Origin: CAYTPI01 sp964439625
GTDB taxonomy: Bacteria > Chloroflexota > Anaerolineae > Aggregatilineales > UBA3940
Direction: 5' to 3'
Assembly (NCBI GenBank): GCA_964439625.1
Contig: CAYTPI010000021.1
Coordinates: 4,211-68,210 of the forward strand
DNA: 64,000 nucleotides
Shown here: in pieces, positions 34,253-43,559 of the stretch
How the letters are laid out: each line of letters begins with the position of its first letter
How positions within the stretch are numbered: position 1 is the first letter of the stretch
Translations under genes and position numbers: made by a program
The notes under the pieces: model-generated
Database searches by the model: none
Told to the model about the DNA's origin: nothing
Seen by the model: the letters and a program-made list of their open reading frames with translations, nothing else

Positions 34253-35905
34253 ATGCGAAATGCCACGCTTGACGCTTTACTCGAAGCAGCACATTCACCA
34301 GACATCGAACAACGCGCAACTGCTATTTGGGCGCTTCGCCATCACGCTGACAATGCAACAGAACGCCTGCTCGATGCACTGCAAGACTCAGAGCCTGTCG
34401 TTCGGGAGGCGGCTGCAGCAGCTTTGGGTGCATCCAAAAACGAAGCAGGGCTTTGGCGTTTACTGGAAACACTCGGAGACCGTCACTATGCTGTCGCCGC
34501 GATGGCAGCGAAATCGCTGGGGGCAATTGCCCAGCAAGCCGCCGTCCCAGGTTTAATCCAAGCATTACGCAGCGCCTCTCCAGAAGTACGCCAGGCTGCC
34601 GCGCGCGCACTCAGTCTCATTGGGGATCAAGCAGCAGTCCCCTACATCCAAAAACTAGCCCGAACCGACATTGATGCTGTCCGAAATGTTGCCCGTGAGG
34701 CTCTTTTGCGCCTGCAGTATGGAAAAGATGGCCCGGTCTTCGAACCAGAAGTCATTGACTTTAAGATCATCGCCAGACGAGAGAAGCGCCAACATCTGTG
34801 GGCGCGTTATGCCGTGGCGGCTCTCCTACTGATTGCCTTTATTCCGACTGGCTATGCCTTGCTGACAGTGGTGGAGCAAAGCGATATCGTACTAAGCGGC
34901 TTCGCGGGGGCACTCCCGCCAGAGTTTACGCCACAGCCCTCGATCAGTGCCTTGGCGGAGTACAACATCGACACGCGCCTCTACCAACCCAGTGCATCAT
35001 CAGCGTATTTCTTTATGGCACTTTCACCGGATGGGGAGCAGCTCGCTGCGGGTACCTCTAGCATTGACATCTGGGATACTAGAAGTGGGGAACTTCTCTA
35101 TACCATTCCTAGAATTACAAATAGTGCTGTCTATTCTCTTGCATTCAGCCCAGATGGCAGTCTGCTAGCTACCGGTAGTGATGATATCGTGTATTTGTAC
35201 GACGCTAAAACAGGCGACCTTTTGAGCACGTTGATCGGGTTAGATGGCGCTATTCACGGGCTCACGTTTGATCTCGCTGGTCGCAACTTGTTTGGCGTCA
35301 GCACCCATGTTGTTATGTGGAACATCGAAACGGGCAGTGTACTTCGCAATATTCCGACTGCTGATTACGACGGCAGCATGATCAGTTTTGCCTATGATGA
35401 ACAGTCACGGCGCTTTGCAACTGGTATGCGTCTGCCAAAAGAACATAACGCTTGGCTGTGGGATATTGACACCAATACAATTCTGTTTAAGTTTGATGTC
35501 GTTGGCCCTACGGCCCCACTTGGCAGCGCCAACCCAGTCGAAGCGCTGGCCTATTCACCAGATGGACGCTACTTAGCAACCGCTCCTGGCTATGCTCAAA
35601 CCCCATCGGATAGTCGAGCAAGGCCGATTACTATCTGGGATGTCAATCAAGGTGTAGCTGCACTGAAATTGGAGGGGCACACCAACGGCGTGACCGCATT
35701 GACCTATCTACGAGAGGGGCGTATCCTCGTCTCAACTTCATATGATGAGACAATCAAGTTTTGGGATACGCAAACAGGTCAGCTATTAGAAACACTCTCA
35801 CCAGGCGGGCGCATCTATGATGTTGCCGTTAGCCAAAATAACAACGTCCTTGTTACCCTCACGGATGACTCTATTGCTGTGTGGCAGTCAGTGATTTTGG
35901 AATAA
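34253..35905 (+). CDS. HEAT-repeat, transmembrane, WD40-propeller protein
   Basis: 550 aa with GGAAAGG upstream of the ATG. The N-terminal 160 residues are HEAT repeats (WALRHHADNATERLLDAL, AAVPGLIQALRSASPEVRQ), predicted cytoplasmic. A TM helix at about 183-205 (YAVAALLLIAFIPTGYALL) leads to an extracytoplasmic WD40 propeller: LAFSPDGSLLATGSDD, LAYSPDGRYLATAP, IWDVNQG and FWDTQTGQLLETL mark the blades. Two protein-binding scaffolds on opposite sides of the membrane suggest a transmembrane adaptor or sensor. No enzyme domain is present. Confidence 0.8.
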   Translation: MRNATLDALLEAAHSPDIEQRATAIWALRHHADNATERLLDALQDSEPVVREAAAAALGASKNEAGLWRLLETLGDRHYAVAAMAAKSLGAIAQQAAVPGLIQALRSASPEVRQAAARALSLIGDQAAVPYIQKLARTDIDAVRNVAREALLRLQYGKDGPVFEPEVIDFKIIARREKRQHLWARYAVAALLLIAFIPTGYALLTVVEQSDIVLSGFAGALPPEFTPQPSISALAEYNIDTRLYQPSASSAYFFMALSPDGEQLAAGTSSIDIWDTRSGELLYTIPRITNSAVYSLAFSPDGSLLATGSDDIVYLYDAKTGDLLSTLIGLDGAIHGLTFDLAGRNLFGVSTHVVMWNIETGSVLRNIPTADYDGSMISFAYDEQSRRFATGMRLPKEHNAWLWDIDTNTILFKFDVVGPTAPLGSANPVEALAYSPDGRYLATAPGYAQTPSDSRARPITIWDVNQGVAALKLEGHTNGVTALTYLREGRILVSTSYDETIKFWDTQTGQLLETLSPGGRIYDVAVSQNNNVLVTLTDDSIAVWQSVILE

Positions 35906-35930
35906 AAAACGGCGCATAACTTGTGCGCCG
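35905..35930 (-). terminator. Terminator of the tRNA-Gln transcript
   Basis: cggcgca (35910-35916) pairs with tgcgccg (35924-35930). Read on the minus strand it follows the tRNA by 25 nt and ends in GTTTTTTATT, a good T-tract. It also lies directly after the plus-strand stop at 35905, but without a T-tract in that direction. Confidence 0.8.
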
Positions 35931-35954
35931 CCTCAGTATGGTTGCTTAAATTTA

Positions 35955-36025
35955 ATCCGGGGAAGGGATTCGAACCCCTACCAACGGGACCAAAACCCGC
36001 TGTTCTGCCATTAAACTACCCCGGA
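35955..36025 (-). tRNA. tRNA-Gln (anticodon TTG)
   Basis: The minus strand folds as a tRNA: acceptor TCCGGGG/CCCCGGA, anticodon stem GCGGG around the loop TTTTGGT (anticodon TTG, reading CAA), and T-loop GGTTCGAATCC. CCA is not encoded; discriminator T. Confidence 0.93.
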
Positions 36026-36124
36026 ACGTGCTTTGTAGTATATCGAGTTTGGACACCTGTCTCAAATCAATTTATGTATAGGCTGGGAAGCCGCCCTTCA
36101 GATGAAGAAGGGCGTGCTGCTCCC

Positions 36125-37282
36125 CTACTCCTCTGTGATGCCTTGCACAGTCACTAAGAAGTTCGCAGGGGCACCATCAATCTCTATCAACGTAAGTTCA
36201 AAGCGCGTCATTTCTTCTGGCTCAAGCCGCTGCTGAGCAACAAGCGTGTTACCAACCCCGATGACCTCACCATCTTCATTGAAGACAGTCACAATAGCTT
36301 TGACGAGGTTTGCGGTTTGGCCACCGATATTGGTCACTTCACCGAAGACTATCAATGATTCATCCTCACTGAAATCCGCATCCGCTAGTACATCGAAATA
36401 CTCTGAGTCATAAAACGTGGTGTCTTCCAGATTTTCGTAGCTAGCTGAAGCTGCTAGGTCAAAGCGTAATGTATTTGGCGGCGTACCTCCCACTAGAGTA
36501 ATGATGAAGGGGGCAAATTCACCAGGTTCGAGTAAATCAGTTGAGAGGAACGTGTCTTGTTCGGTAAGCAGGCGATCTTCAGGGCCGTACAGTAGGGCGC
36601 GTACCCGCACAAACGACATGGGTAGGTCAGCATCATTCGATACTTGACCCAAAATGACCAGGTCACCCTGTGCATTTTCATAGAAATTTACGTTGGCAAA
36701 GCCAACGGCATCGGCTCCTCGTGGGCCACCACCCCCTATGCGAATGACACTGAACCAATCGGTTTCTGTATCAATTTCGAGCGTGTCAATGACGCTGGAG
36801 AGAACCCGTCGCAAACCAGGATCGGTTGGGATGCGCGTGGTCATTACCACGAAGTAATCCTTATGGATAGAAGCAAAATCATTGAACTCACCATCTGCCA
36901 GCACATACTGATAACGCACACTGTCATCGGGTTGCACGCTTTGAACCGCCTCGTCGATCTCAATTTCGCGGCGGTCAAGATAGGCGTTGTACAACCCTTG
37001 AATATCAGTTGAGTTGGCATCGAGCGCGTCAGCACTGACTACGTAAACACCCATCACTGATTGACCCAAATTGGGCGGTGAGAATTCTACGTTAAGCGCA
37101 AACTCATTGGATTTATCACTGATGACCCACGTTGCAGGCAAACGCACGCTAAACACACCAGCCGGATGCTGGTATGTGGCAAACCCAGCAGAGTCAACCA
37201 ACAAAGACGTTTCAGGCGGTTGGCAACCACTGACGAGAAGCATCACCAGTAAAGTAATAAGTCGTTTTAGTGTGGGTTGCAT
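36125..37282 (-). CDS. Lipoprotein with FxLYD-type modules
   Basis: 385 aa from ATG 37282, since an ATG at 37318 would extend towards the terminator of the next gene. Signal peptide with lipobox LVSGC. After a PsbP-like N-terminal part (AGFATYQHPAGVFSVRLPATWVIS, a pattern of surface proteins with a PsbP or Mog1-like fold) come two FxLYD-type beta modules (DLVILGQVSNDADLPMSFV and LIVFGEVTNIGGQTANLV). Such proteins are usually on the outer face of the membrane; function unknown. Confidence 0.75.
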   Translation of the reverse strand: MQPTLKRLITLLVMLLVSGCQPPETSLLVDSAGFATYQHPAGVFSVRLPATWVISDKSNEFALNVEFSPPNLGQSVMGVYVVSADALDANSTDIQGLYNAYLDRREIEIDEAVQSVQPDDSVRYQYVLADGEFNDFASIHKDYFVVMTTRIPTDPGLRRVLSSVIDTLEIDTETDWFSVIRIGGGGPRGADAVGFANVNFYENAQGDLVILGQVSNDADLPMSFVRVRALLYGPEDRLLTEQDTFLSTDLLEPGEFAPFIITLVGGTPPNTLRFDLAASASYENLEDTTFYDSEYFDVLADADFSEDESLIVFGEVTNIGGQTANLVKAIVTVFNEDGEVIGVGNTLVAQQRLEPEEMTRFELTLIEIDGAPANFLVTVQGITEE

Positions 37283-37325
37283 GGGCGCAATTGTGTGCGC
37301 TCCGAGGTATTTGCGCAAGAGAAAA

Positions 37326-37354
37326 CGGGCCAGTACATCAAAGATACTGACCCG
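37326..37354 (-). terminator. Terminator of the thioredoxin reductase gene
   Basis: On the minus strand CGGGTCAGTA and TACTGGCCCG form a stem with one mismatch around a 9-nt loop, followed by TTTTCTCTT, 20 nt after the stop at 37375. Confidence 0.75.
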
Positions 37355-37374
37355 CTCATTGAAATGATAATCAG

Positions 37375-38628
37375 TTAGTCGCCGGCAACAGCAATCGCAT
37401 CAGCTTCAATCGACTTACGATCACTGATGTCTCCGAGGCTCTCTAAATAGTTGCGTACCATTATCGATGCCGTCGCCCCTTCACCTGCGGCAGAGACGGC
37501 CTGCTTTGTACTGCCTGTACGGGCATCACCTGCGGCAAAAACGCCCTCAAGCGACGTTTGCAACATGCCATCTGTGACGAGAAACCCAGAGCGATCTTTC
37601 TCAATGGAGGCTGGCAGGAAGCTTGTGTTAGGAGTCAAACCAATGAAGACAAAAATACCGTCAGGGTTCCATTCCTCAACCTCGCCAGTTTCGCGGTTCT
37701 GAACCAGCACCTTCTCAAGTGTTTCATCCTCACCAATCACTAGTTCTTGTACGGCGTGGTTTGTGACGACCTCCATCTGGTCTTTCTCGGCAACTTTATC
37801 CTGAAGAATTTTGCTGGCCTTAACCTTAGATGAGAATTCTACAATCTTGACATGCTTGGCATGCTTCGTCAGGAAGATTCCTTCTTCAAAACCACTGTTA
37901 CCCCCACCCACAACAAGGACATCCTTACCTTTGTAGAAAGCACCATCGCAGGTCGCACAGAAGTGGACATTCTTACCGATCAGTTCTGTCTCACCCGGCA
38001 CCCCTAGCCGGCGGTATTGGCTGCCTGTTGAGATAACGACGGAACGCCCATGGTAGGTGCTATCTTGCGTTTTTACGTGGAGAATATTGTGATCGCGAAC
38101 GATATCCTCAACTTGCTGACCCGCCCGAATGACTGTCCCAAAGCGTTCAGCTTGGGCCACAAGACTATCCGCAAACTCTTGACCAGAAATACCATCGGGG
38201 AAACCCGGAAAGTTATCCAAAACGTTGGTTACGCTGGCTTGCCCGCCAAGATTACCCTTTTCCAGCAGCAAAACATTCAAGCCCTCACGAGTGGCATAGA
38301 TTGCCGTCGTTAGGCCAGCTGGGCCGCCACCAATGACAATCACGTCCCAGAATTCTCTGTCGACAAAGTCCTCAGTTAGGCCTAGCTTTTCTCCTAGTTC
38401 AACGTCGCTTGGCTCAACTAAAATATCACCATCAGGGAAGATAATTGTTGGGATAATGCGGAGACCATTGTTGATCTTTTCAACATAGGCAGTTGCTTCT
38501 TCGTTATCATCCACATCGATCCACTCATAATCGATCTCATTCTTCAAAAGAAAATTCTTTGAGCGTTTGCAATCAGGGCACCAGGTTGCCCCATAAAGCA
38601 TAATCTTATCTTGGTTGTTGTCAGCCAT
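37375..38628 (-). CDS. trxB: Glutaredoxin-like domain fused to thioredoxin reductase
   Basis: 417 aa. Residues 1-80 are a glutaredoxin/mycoredoxin-type domain with ATWCPDCK (C17, C20) and a cis-Pro in IIPTIIF. From about 90 a full thioredoxin reductase follows: GGGPAGLTTA (FAD), the redox motif CATCDG (C224, C227), GGGNSG (NADPH) and a C-terminal GDARTG. The fusion would let the reductase pass electrons directly to its own glutaredoxin-like domain. Adjacent genes do not extend the pathway. Confidence 0.9.
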   Translation of the reverse strand: MADNNQDKIMLYGATWCPDCKRSKNFLLKNEIDYEWIDVDDNEEATAYVEKINNGLRIIPTIIFPDGDILVEPSDVELGEKLGLTEDFVDREFWDVIVIGGGPAGLTTAIYATREGLNVLLLEKGNLGGQASVTNVLDNFPGFPDGISGQEFADSLVAQAERFGTVIRAGQQVEDIVRDHNILHVKTQDSTYHGRSVVISTGSQYRRLGVPGETELIGKNVHFCATCDGAFYKGKDVLVVGGGNSGFEEGIFLTKHAKHVKIVEFSSKVKASKILQDKVAEKDQMEVVTNHAVQELVIGEDETLEKVLVQNRETGEVEEWNPDGIFVFIGLTPNTSFLPASIEKDRSGFLVTDGMLQTSLEGVFAAGDARTGSTKQAVSAAGEGATASIMVRNYLESLGDISDRKSIEADAIAVAGD

Positions 38629-38708
38629 TACTAAGCTCCTGCTTGATTAGTCATTTCTAATATTAGGACGCTCAAAACTATCGCCACCTTACGCAGCTTG
38701 GCGTTTTT

Positions 38709-40442
38709 TTATTCATTTGTTACGGCAAATCTCGGAGGCAAACCTTTCTCTAGCACTACTCGGTGTTGCTCTTGGAGCACTGTAAGTGTTTTTTTAATTT
38801 GTGCTTCACGCTCATCAGCACGCCAACCGAGCGCTTCTTGTACAGCGTCTGCAATATCTTCTAAGGCCTCTCGTGTTACCAACCCCTGCCAAGCTAACGT
38901 CGAGCGCCTCAGCAAGATGTCGGCTAACGTTACCACTTTCTCATGCTGGGCAAGGTACAGAATTTCACGGTAACTATACGCATCCAACCCCTTAATTGAT
39001 CTATCTTCACCCGCGGTAATGAATTGAGCAATCTTCAGTGACAATGTACCGTAGCGTTCAAACAACTGCCTAAGCCGTTCGGCCCATATATCAAAGCGTT
39101 CTGCGTTGTCTTTGATGAACTGTTCCACTACATGTTCAGTCTGTGGGTAGAGTGCCCCACCACCGATTGGAAGATCGCGTGTGCTAACCTTACGCTGCTT
39201 ACCAAGACGAATAAGAACGACGTCTGTCACCTGCTCACTGAAAGCGCGATAACTTGTCCACTTACCGCCAACTAAAGACAACACAGGCATCTTCAAGGAG
39301 TCGTTCGGCTCAATCACCTTTATACTGTGATCTCGGCTGATCTGCCCAGTTGTATTGGCATCAACCGCGGGTAAGGGGCGCACACCTGAAAAAGTAAAGA
39401 TGATGTCGTCCTCAGTGATCGCAAGACCGGGGAAGATATGTTCACTAATGTTCAGAATATAGTCCAGTTCTTCATCGTCTATGGTGCTAACAGGTTGCTC
39501 AACACGAATATCTGTCGTGCCCATAATGACTCGCTCCTGCCAAGGGAAGATCAAGGTGATGCGACCATCTTTGTTCTCGAAGAAGAATTCGCTTCCGTCG
39601 GTTGCCTGATGCAGCGCCGGGTGATCAACGATGATGTGAGAGCCTTTCGTCCCGCCGATGAATTTCGTGTCTTGCTTCATCTTGCCGTTTGCCATATCGA
39701 TCCACGGGCCAGCAGCATTGATGATGATCTTTGGGCGCACATCGAGGGCTTCGCCCGAAACCTGATCCAATAGGCGAACTGTATCGCCAGAAGCTGCTTC
39801 TAATTTCAGGTAATTCACAGCATAAGCGCGTGTGTCCATTTCACCAACTTCACCATCCAACATAAGCTCGACGACGATACGTTCTGGGGAGGTCATATAA
39901 CCATCATAATAGGTCGCTGTTGCTTTCACATCTGGGTTGAGCTTTGGAAATTTCTTGAGGGACTCTGTGTGCCCAGAAAAACTGTGTGTTGGCATGCTCC
40001 GATCATTGCGCGTGAACCAATCATAGATGATTAAACCTATGCGAATAACGACACTACCACGCTCGCTGGGTTTATCGAGAAGACCCATAAACTTTAGCGG
40101 TGCATTCAATAACCCGGAAAAGGTCTTAAACATAGGGATGGTGGTTCGCAGTGGCTTAGCGTAATGGGGCGCATTGCGCAGCAGCCGGTTACGTTCGTGC
40201 AGCGCCTCCCTGACCAGCCGAAATTCACCGTTTTCTAAATAACGAATACCACCGTGCAGCATATGCGAAGACGTCATACTGGTGCCAGAGCAAAAATCAT
40301 TTTGTTCCGCTAGCACCACATTGATGCCATTCGCGGCGAGGTCACGGAACGTGCCGGCTCCATTCACACCGCCCCCAACAATCAACACATCAATCTCTGG
40401 TTCGGCCTGCAGTGAGTCCAATTGAGCTTGACGTTCTGCCAT
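38709..40442 (-). CDS. glpD: FAD-dependent glycerol-3-phosphate dehydrogenase
   Basis: 577 aa, family length. VLIVGGGVNGAG binds FAD, SSHMLHGGIRYLE lies near the substrate site, and IMGTTDIRVEQP, VRPLPAVD and the helical C-terminal domain match aerobic GlpD. The enzyme oxidises glycerol-3-phosphate to dihydroxyacetone phosphate at the membrane, passing electrons to quinone. In the substrate-site motif His replaces the usual Lys/Arg after SS. No glpK or glpF lies next to it. Possible hairpins downstream are weak. Confidence 0.92.
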   Translation of the reverse strand: MAERQAQLDSLQAEPEIDVLIVGGGVNGAGTFRDLAANGINVVLAEQNDFCSGTSMTSSHMLHGGIRYLENGEFRLVREALHERNRLLRNAPHYAKPLRTTIPMFKTFSGLLNAPLKFMGLLDKPSERGSVVIRIGLIIYDWFTRNDRSMPTHSFSGHTESLKKFPKLNPDVKATATYYDGYMTSPERIVVELMLDGEVGEMDTRAYAVNYLKLEAASGDTVRLLDQVSGEALDVRPKIIINAAGPWIDMANGKMKQDTKFIGGTKGSHIIVDHPALHQATDGSEFFFENKDGRITLIFPWQERVIMGTTDIRVEQPVSTIDDEELDYILNISEHIFPGLAITEDDIIFTFSGVRPLPAVDANTTGQISRDHSIKVIEPNDSLKMPVLSLVGGKWTSYRAFSEQVTDVVLIRLGKQRKVSTRDLPIGGGALYPQTEHVVEQFIKDNAERFDIWAERLRQLFERYGTLSLKIAQFITAGEDRSIKGLDAYSYREILYLAQHEKVVTLADILLRRSTLAWQGLVTREALEDIADAVQEALGWRADEREAQIKKTLTVLQEQHRVVLEKGLPPRFAVTNE

Positions 40443-40562
40443 GTTATCTTGCCTCTCTCATACTTTCTATGTATATATCTATCGAAAGCGAATTAGTTAC
40501 ACTAGGCCTAGAGTTTAGACGCAAGTAATTAGAACAGGATATTCGAGCAAGCTCAACGTAAT

Positions 40563-42032
40563 TTGACAGAAACCACACTTGAACCGACAATTTATATATT
40601 AACTAGCGACACAGTGGAGCCTTACTTGGCACTACCATCATCTTCAGCATATTTTTTAAGGCGTCATTGGTTCCAGCGGGCGGTTGCGGCAATCTTGTTG
40701 GGTTGTATGGTTCTGCTGCTGCCACCGCAGGCAAACGCGCAGTCGGGCGACAACAGGCAGAATCCTATTGTTTATGTCGTCAACTGGGGTGATTCGCTTA
40801 ATTCTATTGCGCTTGAATATGGCACCACAACAGAAACAATCGTCGCTGCAAATCGTCTTGAAGATGCTGATTTAATTGCCGTGGGCCAACGTCTGATGAT
40901 CCCTGCGGCAGCACCTGCCACTCTTACGGCAGCACCACCTGACGTTAGCGGCACACACACCGTTACCGCCGGTGAAAATCTGTACCGAGTTAGTTTGTTG
41001 TATGGCGTCACAACAACCCAATTGATGGCTGTCAATAGTTTGCTTAGCACGGATCAGATTTACGCGGGGCAAGAACTCGCCATCCCTAACGCGAGTAACT
41101 TACTAGCGGATGCCCCTGCCACCCCAACAACGGAGCCGACGCCAGAACCCACATCTCAAAACCAAGCGGTGACTCACATTGTGCAGCCTGGGGAACTACT
41201 TGGGAACATCGCCAGCCGCTATGATGTGTCAACCACAGCACTGGTGCAGGCTAATAATGTTACTAACCCATCTCTATTATATGTCGGTCAAGTTCTAACG
41301 ATCCCCGGCCCAGAAGAAAGTCTACAGCCACAGGCAGTGGTCACAGAGCCAGATAGCAGTGGGTCAACAATATATGTTGTGCAACGCGGAGACACCCTCT
41401 TCCGCATCGCTTTGAACAACGCTGTAACGGTCGATGCCTTGATGCAGGCCAATCATCTCACTGATGCGTCAAACTTGCTGGTTGGTCAGGTACTACAAAT
41501 ATCAACCGCCGATGTGATCGACGTGGCAGCAGTACAGCCCGCAGCAGTAGCAGAAGAACTGCAAGGGAGTAACCCGGAAGCTGAAGTAGCGGTCACAGAA
41601 ACAACCGCAGAAACAGCCGTCACATTGACACCGGAGCTTCTCCTACCGACACCAGAAGCACCACCACCAACCACTATGCTAGACAAAGAAATTCTGATCG
41701 ACCTGTCACAGCAGGCTTTGTATGCTTATAAAAACGGCAACCTACTGCGCTCGTTTGTCATTTCAAGTGGGCTACCCGCCACGCCAACCGTGCTGGGCAC
41801 CTACGACACTTACCTACGCTATGACTCGCAGCGGATGTATGGTCCCGGTTACGATTTACCCGGTGTGCCCTGGGTTCAGTATTTCTACTTGGGTTATGCC
41901 ATTCACGGCACATACTGGCACAATAACTTTGGTCAACCAATGAGCCATGGTTGCATCAACATGCGTCCAGGTGAAGCTAAGTGGCTGTACGACTGGGCCC
42001 CAATGGGTATCACGGTGACGGTGCAACAGTAA
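40563..42032 (+). CDS. Secreted LysM-repeat L,D-transpeptidase
   Basis: 489 aa from a TTG start. A hydrophobic signal (AVAAILLGCMVLLL) ends at ANAQS. Four LysM repeats follow (starting VYVVNWGD, THTVTAGEN, THIVQPGE and IYVVQRGD), each about 45 residues and separated by Pro/Thr linkers, then a YkuD domain with HGTYWH and SHGCINM, where C464 is the catalytic Cys. It would bind peptidoglycan and form 3-3 cross-links or attach proteins. A terminator follows. Confidence 0.9.
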   Translation: MTETTLEPTIYILTSDTVEPYLALPSSSAYFLRRHWFQRAVAAILLGCMVLLLPPQANAQSGDNRQNPIVYVVNWGDSLNSIALEYGTTTETIVAANRLEDADLIAVGQRLMIPAAAPATLTAAPPDVSGTHTVTAGENLYRVSLLYGVTTTQLMAVNSLLSTDQIYAGQELAIPNASNLLADAPATPTTEPTPEPTSQNQAVTHIVQPGELLGNIASRYDVSTTALVQANNVTNPSLLYVGQVLTIPGPEESLQPQAVVTEPDSSGSTIYVVQRGDTLFRIALNNAVTVDALMQANHLTDASNLLVGQVLQISTADVIDVAAVQPAAVAEELQGSNPEAEVAVTETTAETAVTLTPELLLPTPEAPPPTTMLDKEILIDLSQQALYAYKNGNLLRSFVISSGLPATPTVLGTYDTYLRYDSQRMYGPGYDLPGVPWVQYFYLGYAIHGTYWHNNFGQPMSHGCINMRPGEAKWLYDWAPMGITVTVQQ

Positions 42033-42053
42033 TTATCTGCACAAAGAAAAACG

Positions 42054-42080
42054 AAAAGGTCTGCGAACGTGGACCTTTTT
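42054..42080 (+). terminator. Terminator of the L,D-transpeptidase gene
   Basis: aaaaggtc (42054-42061) pairs with gacctttt (42072-42079), followed by T, 22 nt after the stop codon. Confidence 0.75.
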
Positions 42081-42173
42081 GATTCTCACGCTAGCGGTAC
42101 ATTAATCGATATAAGCGCTAAAGTTCTGTAGACTCGGCACAAAACTACCCACTTAGCACAGAAAGGAAACGAT

Positions 42174-42581
42174 ATGTCTGCACCACTTGAGACACCAGAT
42201 AATTCCGTACTTGGTACCATAGCCACTGAAACAGATAAAACAGCCCTCGTCAAAGGTTTGAACGACGCTGGATACTTTACGGAAACCCATGTTGAGGTAT
42301 TTCATGGTGAAGAAGCATTGAAAGCGTTAGACCCAGATGGCACAGAGCACGGCGGCTTATTGCGGATCTGGCGGATAATACAAAAGGTTGTTTCAGAAGG
42401 TGATCATCAGGTGCTTGAGTCCATCGAGGATACTCTCAAACATGGGCGGTACGTCGTATCTGTGAAGATAGACGGCACAGAAAAGCAGAAGAACGCAGTC
42501 AAGCAGCTTATGCTTGACCATAATGGCACAAAAATATTCTTCAGTGATAGCGGTGTGGTTGAATTGTTGAGCGGCTGGTAG
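42174..42581 (+). CDS. Hypothetical protein
   Basis: 135 aa, soluble. An AGAAAGGAAA element lies just before the ATG. The sequence shows a helix-strand alternation (LVKGLNDAGYFTETHVEVFHGEEAL, VVSEGDHQVLESIEDTLKHGRYVVSVKIDG) that suggests a small alpha/beta fold, possibly flexible-ligand-binding; related proteins of unknown function seem to occur in Chloroflexi, but that is recollection only. Short gaps on both sides; likely its own transcription unit ahead of the MBL gene. Confidence 0.55.
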   Translation: MSAPLETPDNSVLGTIATETDKTALVKGLNDAGYFTETHVEVFHGEEALKALDPDGTEHGGLLRIWRIIQKVVSEGDHQVLESIEDTLKHGRYVVSVKIDGTEKQKNAVKQLMLDHNGTKIFFSDSGVVELLSGW

Positions 42582-42681
42582 GTAGCGTCTACCTTCTACC
42601 TCGAAACCGTTGCAGTGTTTGCCTTTCACTATTGAGTTGCGTACTCTATAGTGAAACTCCTCTCCCAGTTTAAGGACAGCA

Positions 42682-43539
42682 ATGCTACAAATTGGCGAGC
42701 TCGAAATCCATTTGCTCAACGAATCCCGCATTCTACAGGATGCCGGGGGTGTTTTTGGTTTGGTGCCACGCCCACTGTGGGCGCATCATTATGCACCCGA
42801 TGATTTGCACCGGGTGCATGTTGATCACATTTGCCTTTTGATCCGTACCAATGGTCAAAACATTGTTGTAGATACTGGCAATGGTCACAAGCTGACTCAA
42901 AAACGCATTGACCAATTAGCATTAACTCGACCGGCGGGCACCTTGATCGATAGTTTGTGGAAACAGGGCGTCGCACCGGAGGATGTCAATCTTGTCATCA
43001 ACACGCATCTTCATGGTGATCATTGTGGTGGCAACACATACTTAGACGGGGAAGATATTCTGCCGACCTTTCCCAATGCACGTTACATCACTCAGCGGCG
43101 TGAATATGCTGATGCCGCTTTCCCTAATGAACGCACCCGTGGCACCTATTTTTCTCAAAACTTTGCGCCTCTCTACGAGAGTGGGCAGCTCGATCTCATT
43201 GATGGCGAACTGGAAGTCGTTGCGGGCATCCGCTGTGTGGTAACACCAGGCCACACACCAGCCCACATGAGCATTGTATTTCAGTCTCAGGGTGAATACG
43301 GCGTCTTCATCGCTGATATGGCAATGTTTGCAATCCATTTTGCCAAACTTGCATGGATGCCCGCTTTTGACGTTGAACCACTGGTAACATTGGAAACGAA
43401 ACGATACTGGCAGCAGTGGGCATTACTTAGGGAGGCTGTTCTTATCTTCCAACATGATCCACAAATTAGAGTCGGCATGCTCGGCTATGATGAGCGCGGT
43501 CGGCTGGAAGTCCAACCGATCTTAGAAGCACAATACTAA
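42682..43539 (+). CDS. Metallo-beta-lactamase-fold hydrolase
   Basis: 285 aa. The zinc-binding HxHxDH motif is HLHGDH at 109-114, with the third His in TPGHTPAHMS and the bridging Asp in FIADMAMF. The overall layout, with a long N-terminal loop holding DTGNGHKLT, is that of the group containing N-acyl-homoserine lactonase-like and related esterases; no more exact activity can be read. It lies 20 bp upstream of surE and may be co-transcribed. Confidence 0.85.
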   Translation: MLQIGELEIHLLNESRILQDAGGVFGLVPRPLWAHHYAPDDLHRVHVDHICLLIRTNGQNIVVDTGNGHKLTQKRIDQLALTRPAGTLIDSLWKQGVAPEDVNLVINTHLHGDHCGGNTYLDGEDILPTFPNARYITQRREYADAAFPNERTRGTYFSQNFAPLYESGQLDLIDGELEVVAGIRCVVTPGHTPAHMSIVFQSQGEYGVFIADMAMFAIHFAKLAWMPAFDVEPLVTLETKRYWQQWALLREAVLIFQHDPQIRVGMLGYDERGRLEVQPILEAQY

Positions 43540-43559
43540 CTGATGGAAAGCCTCCCATT

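Noticed and set aside
38684..38712. Hairpin cgcca/tggcg followed by a T-run on the plus strand
   Set aside because: A 5-bp stem with an 11-nt loop, and no plus-strand gene ends upstream of it; both flanking genes are on the minus strand.
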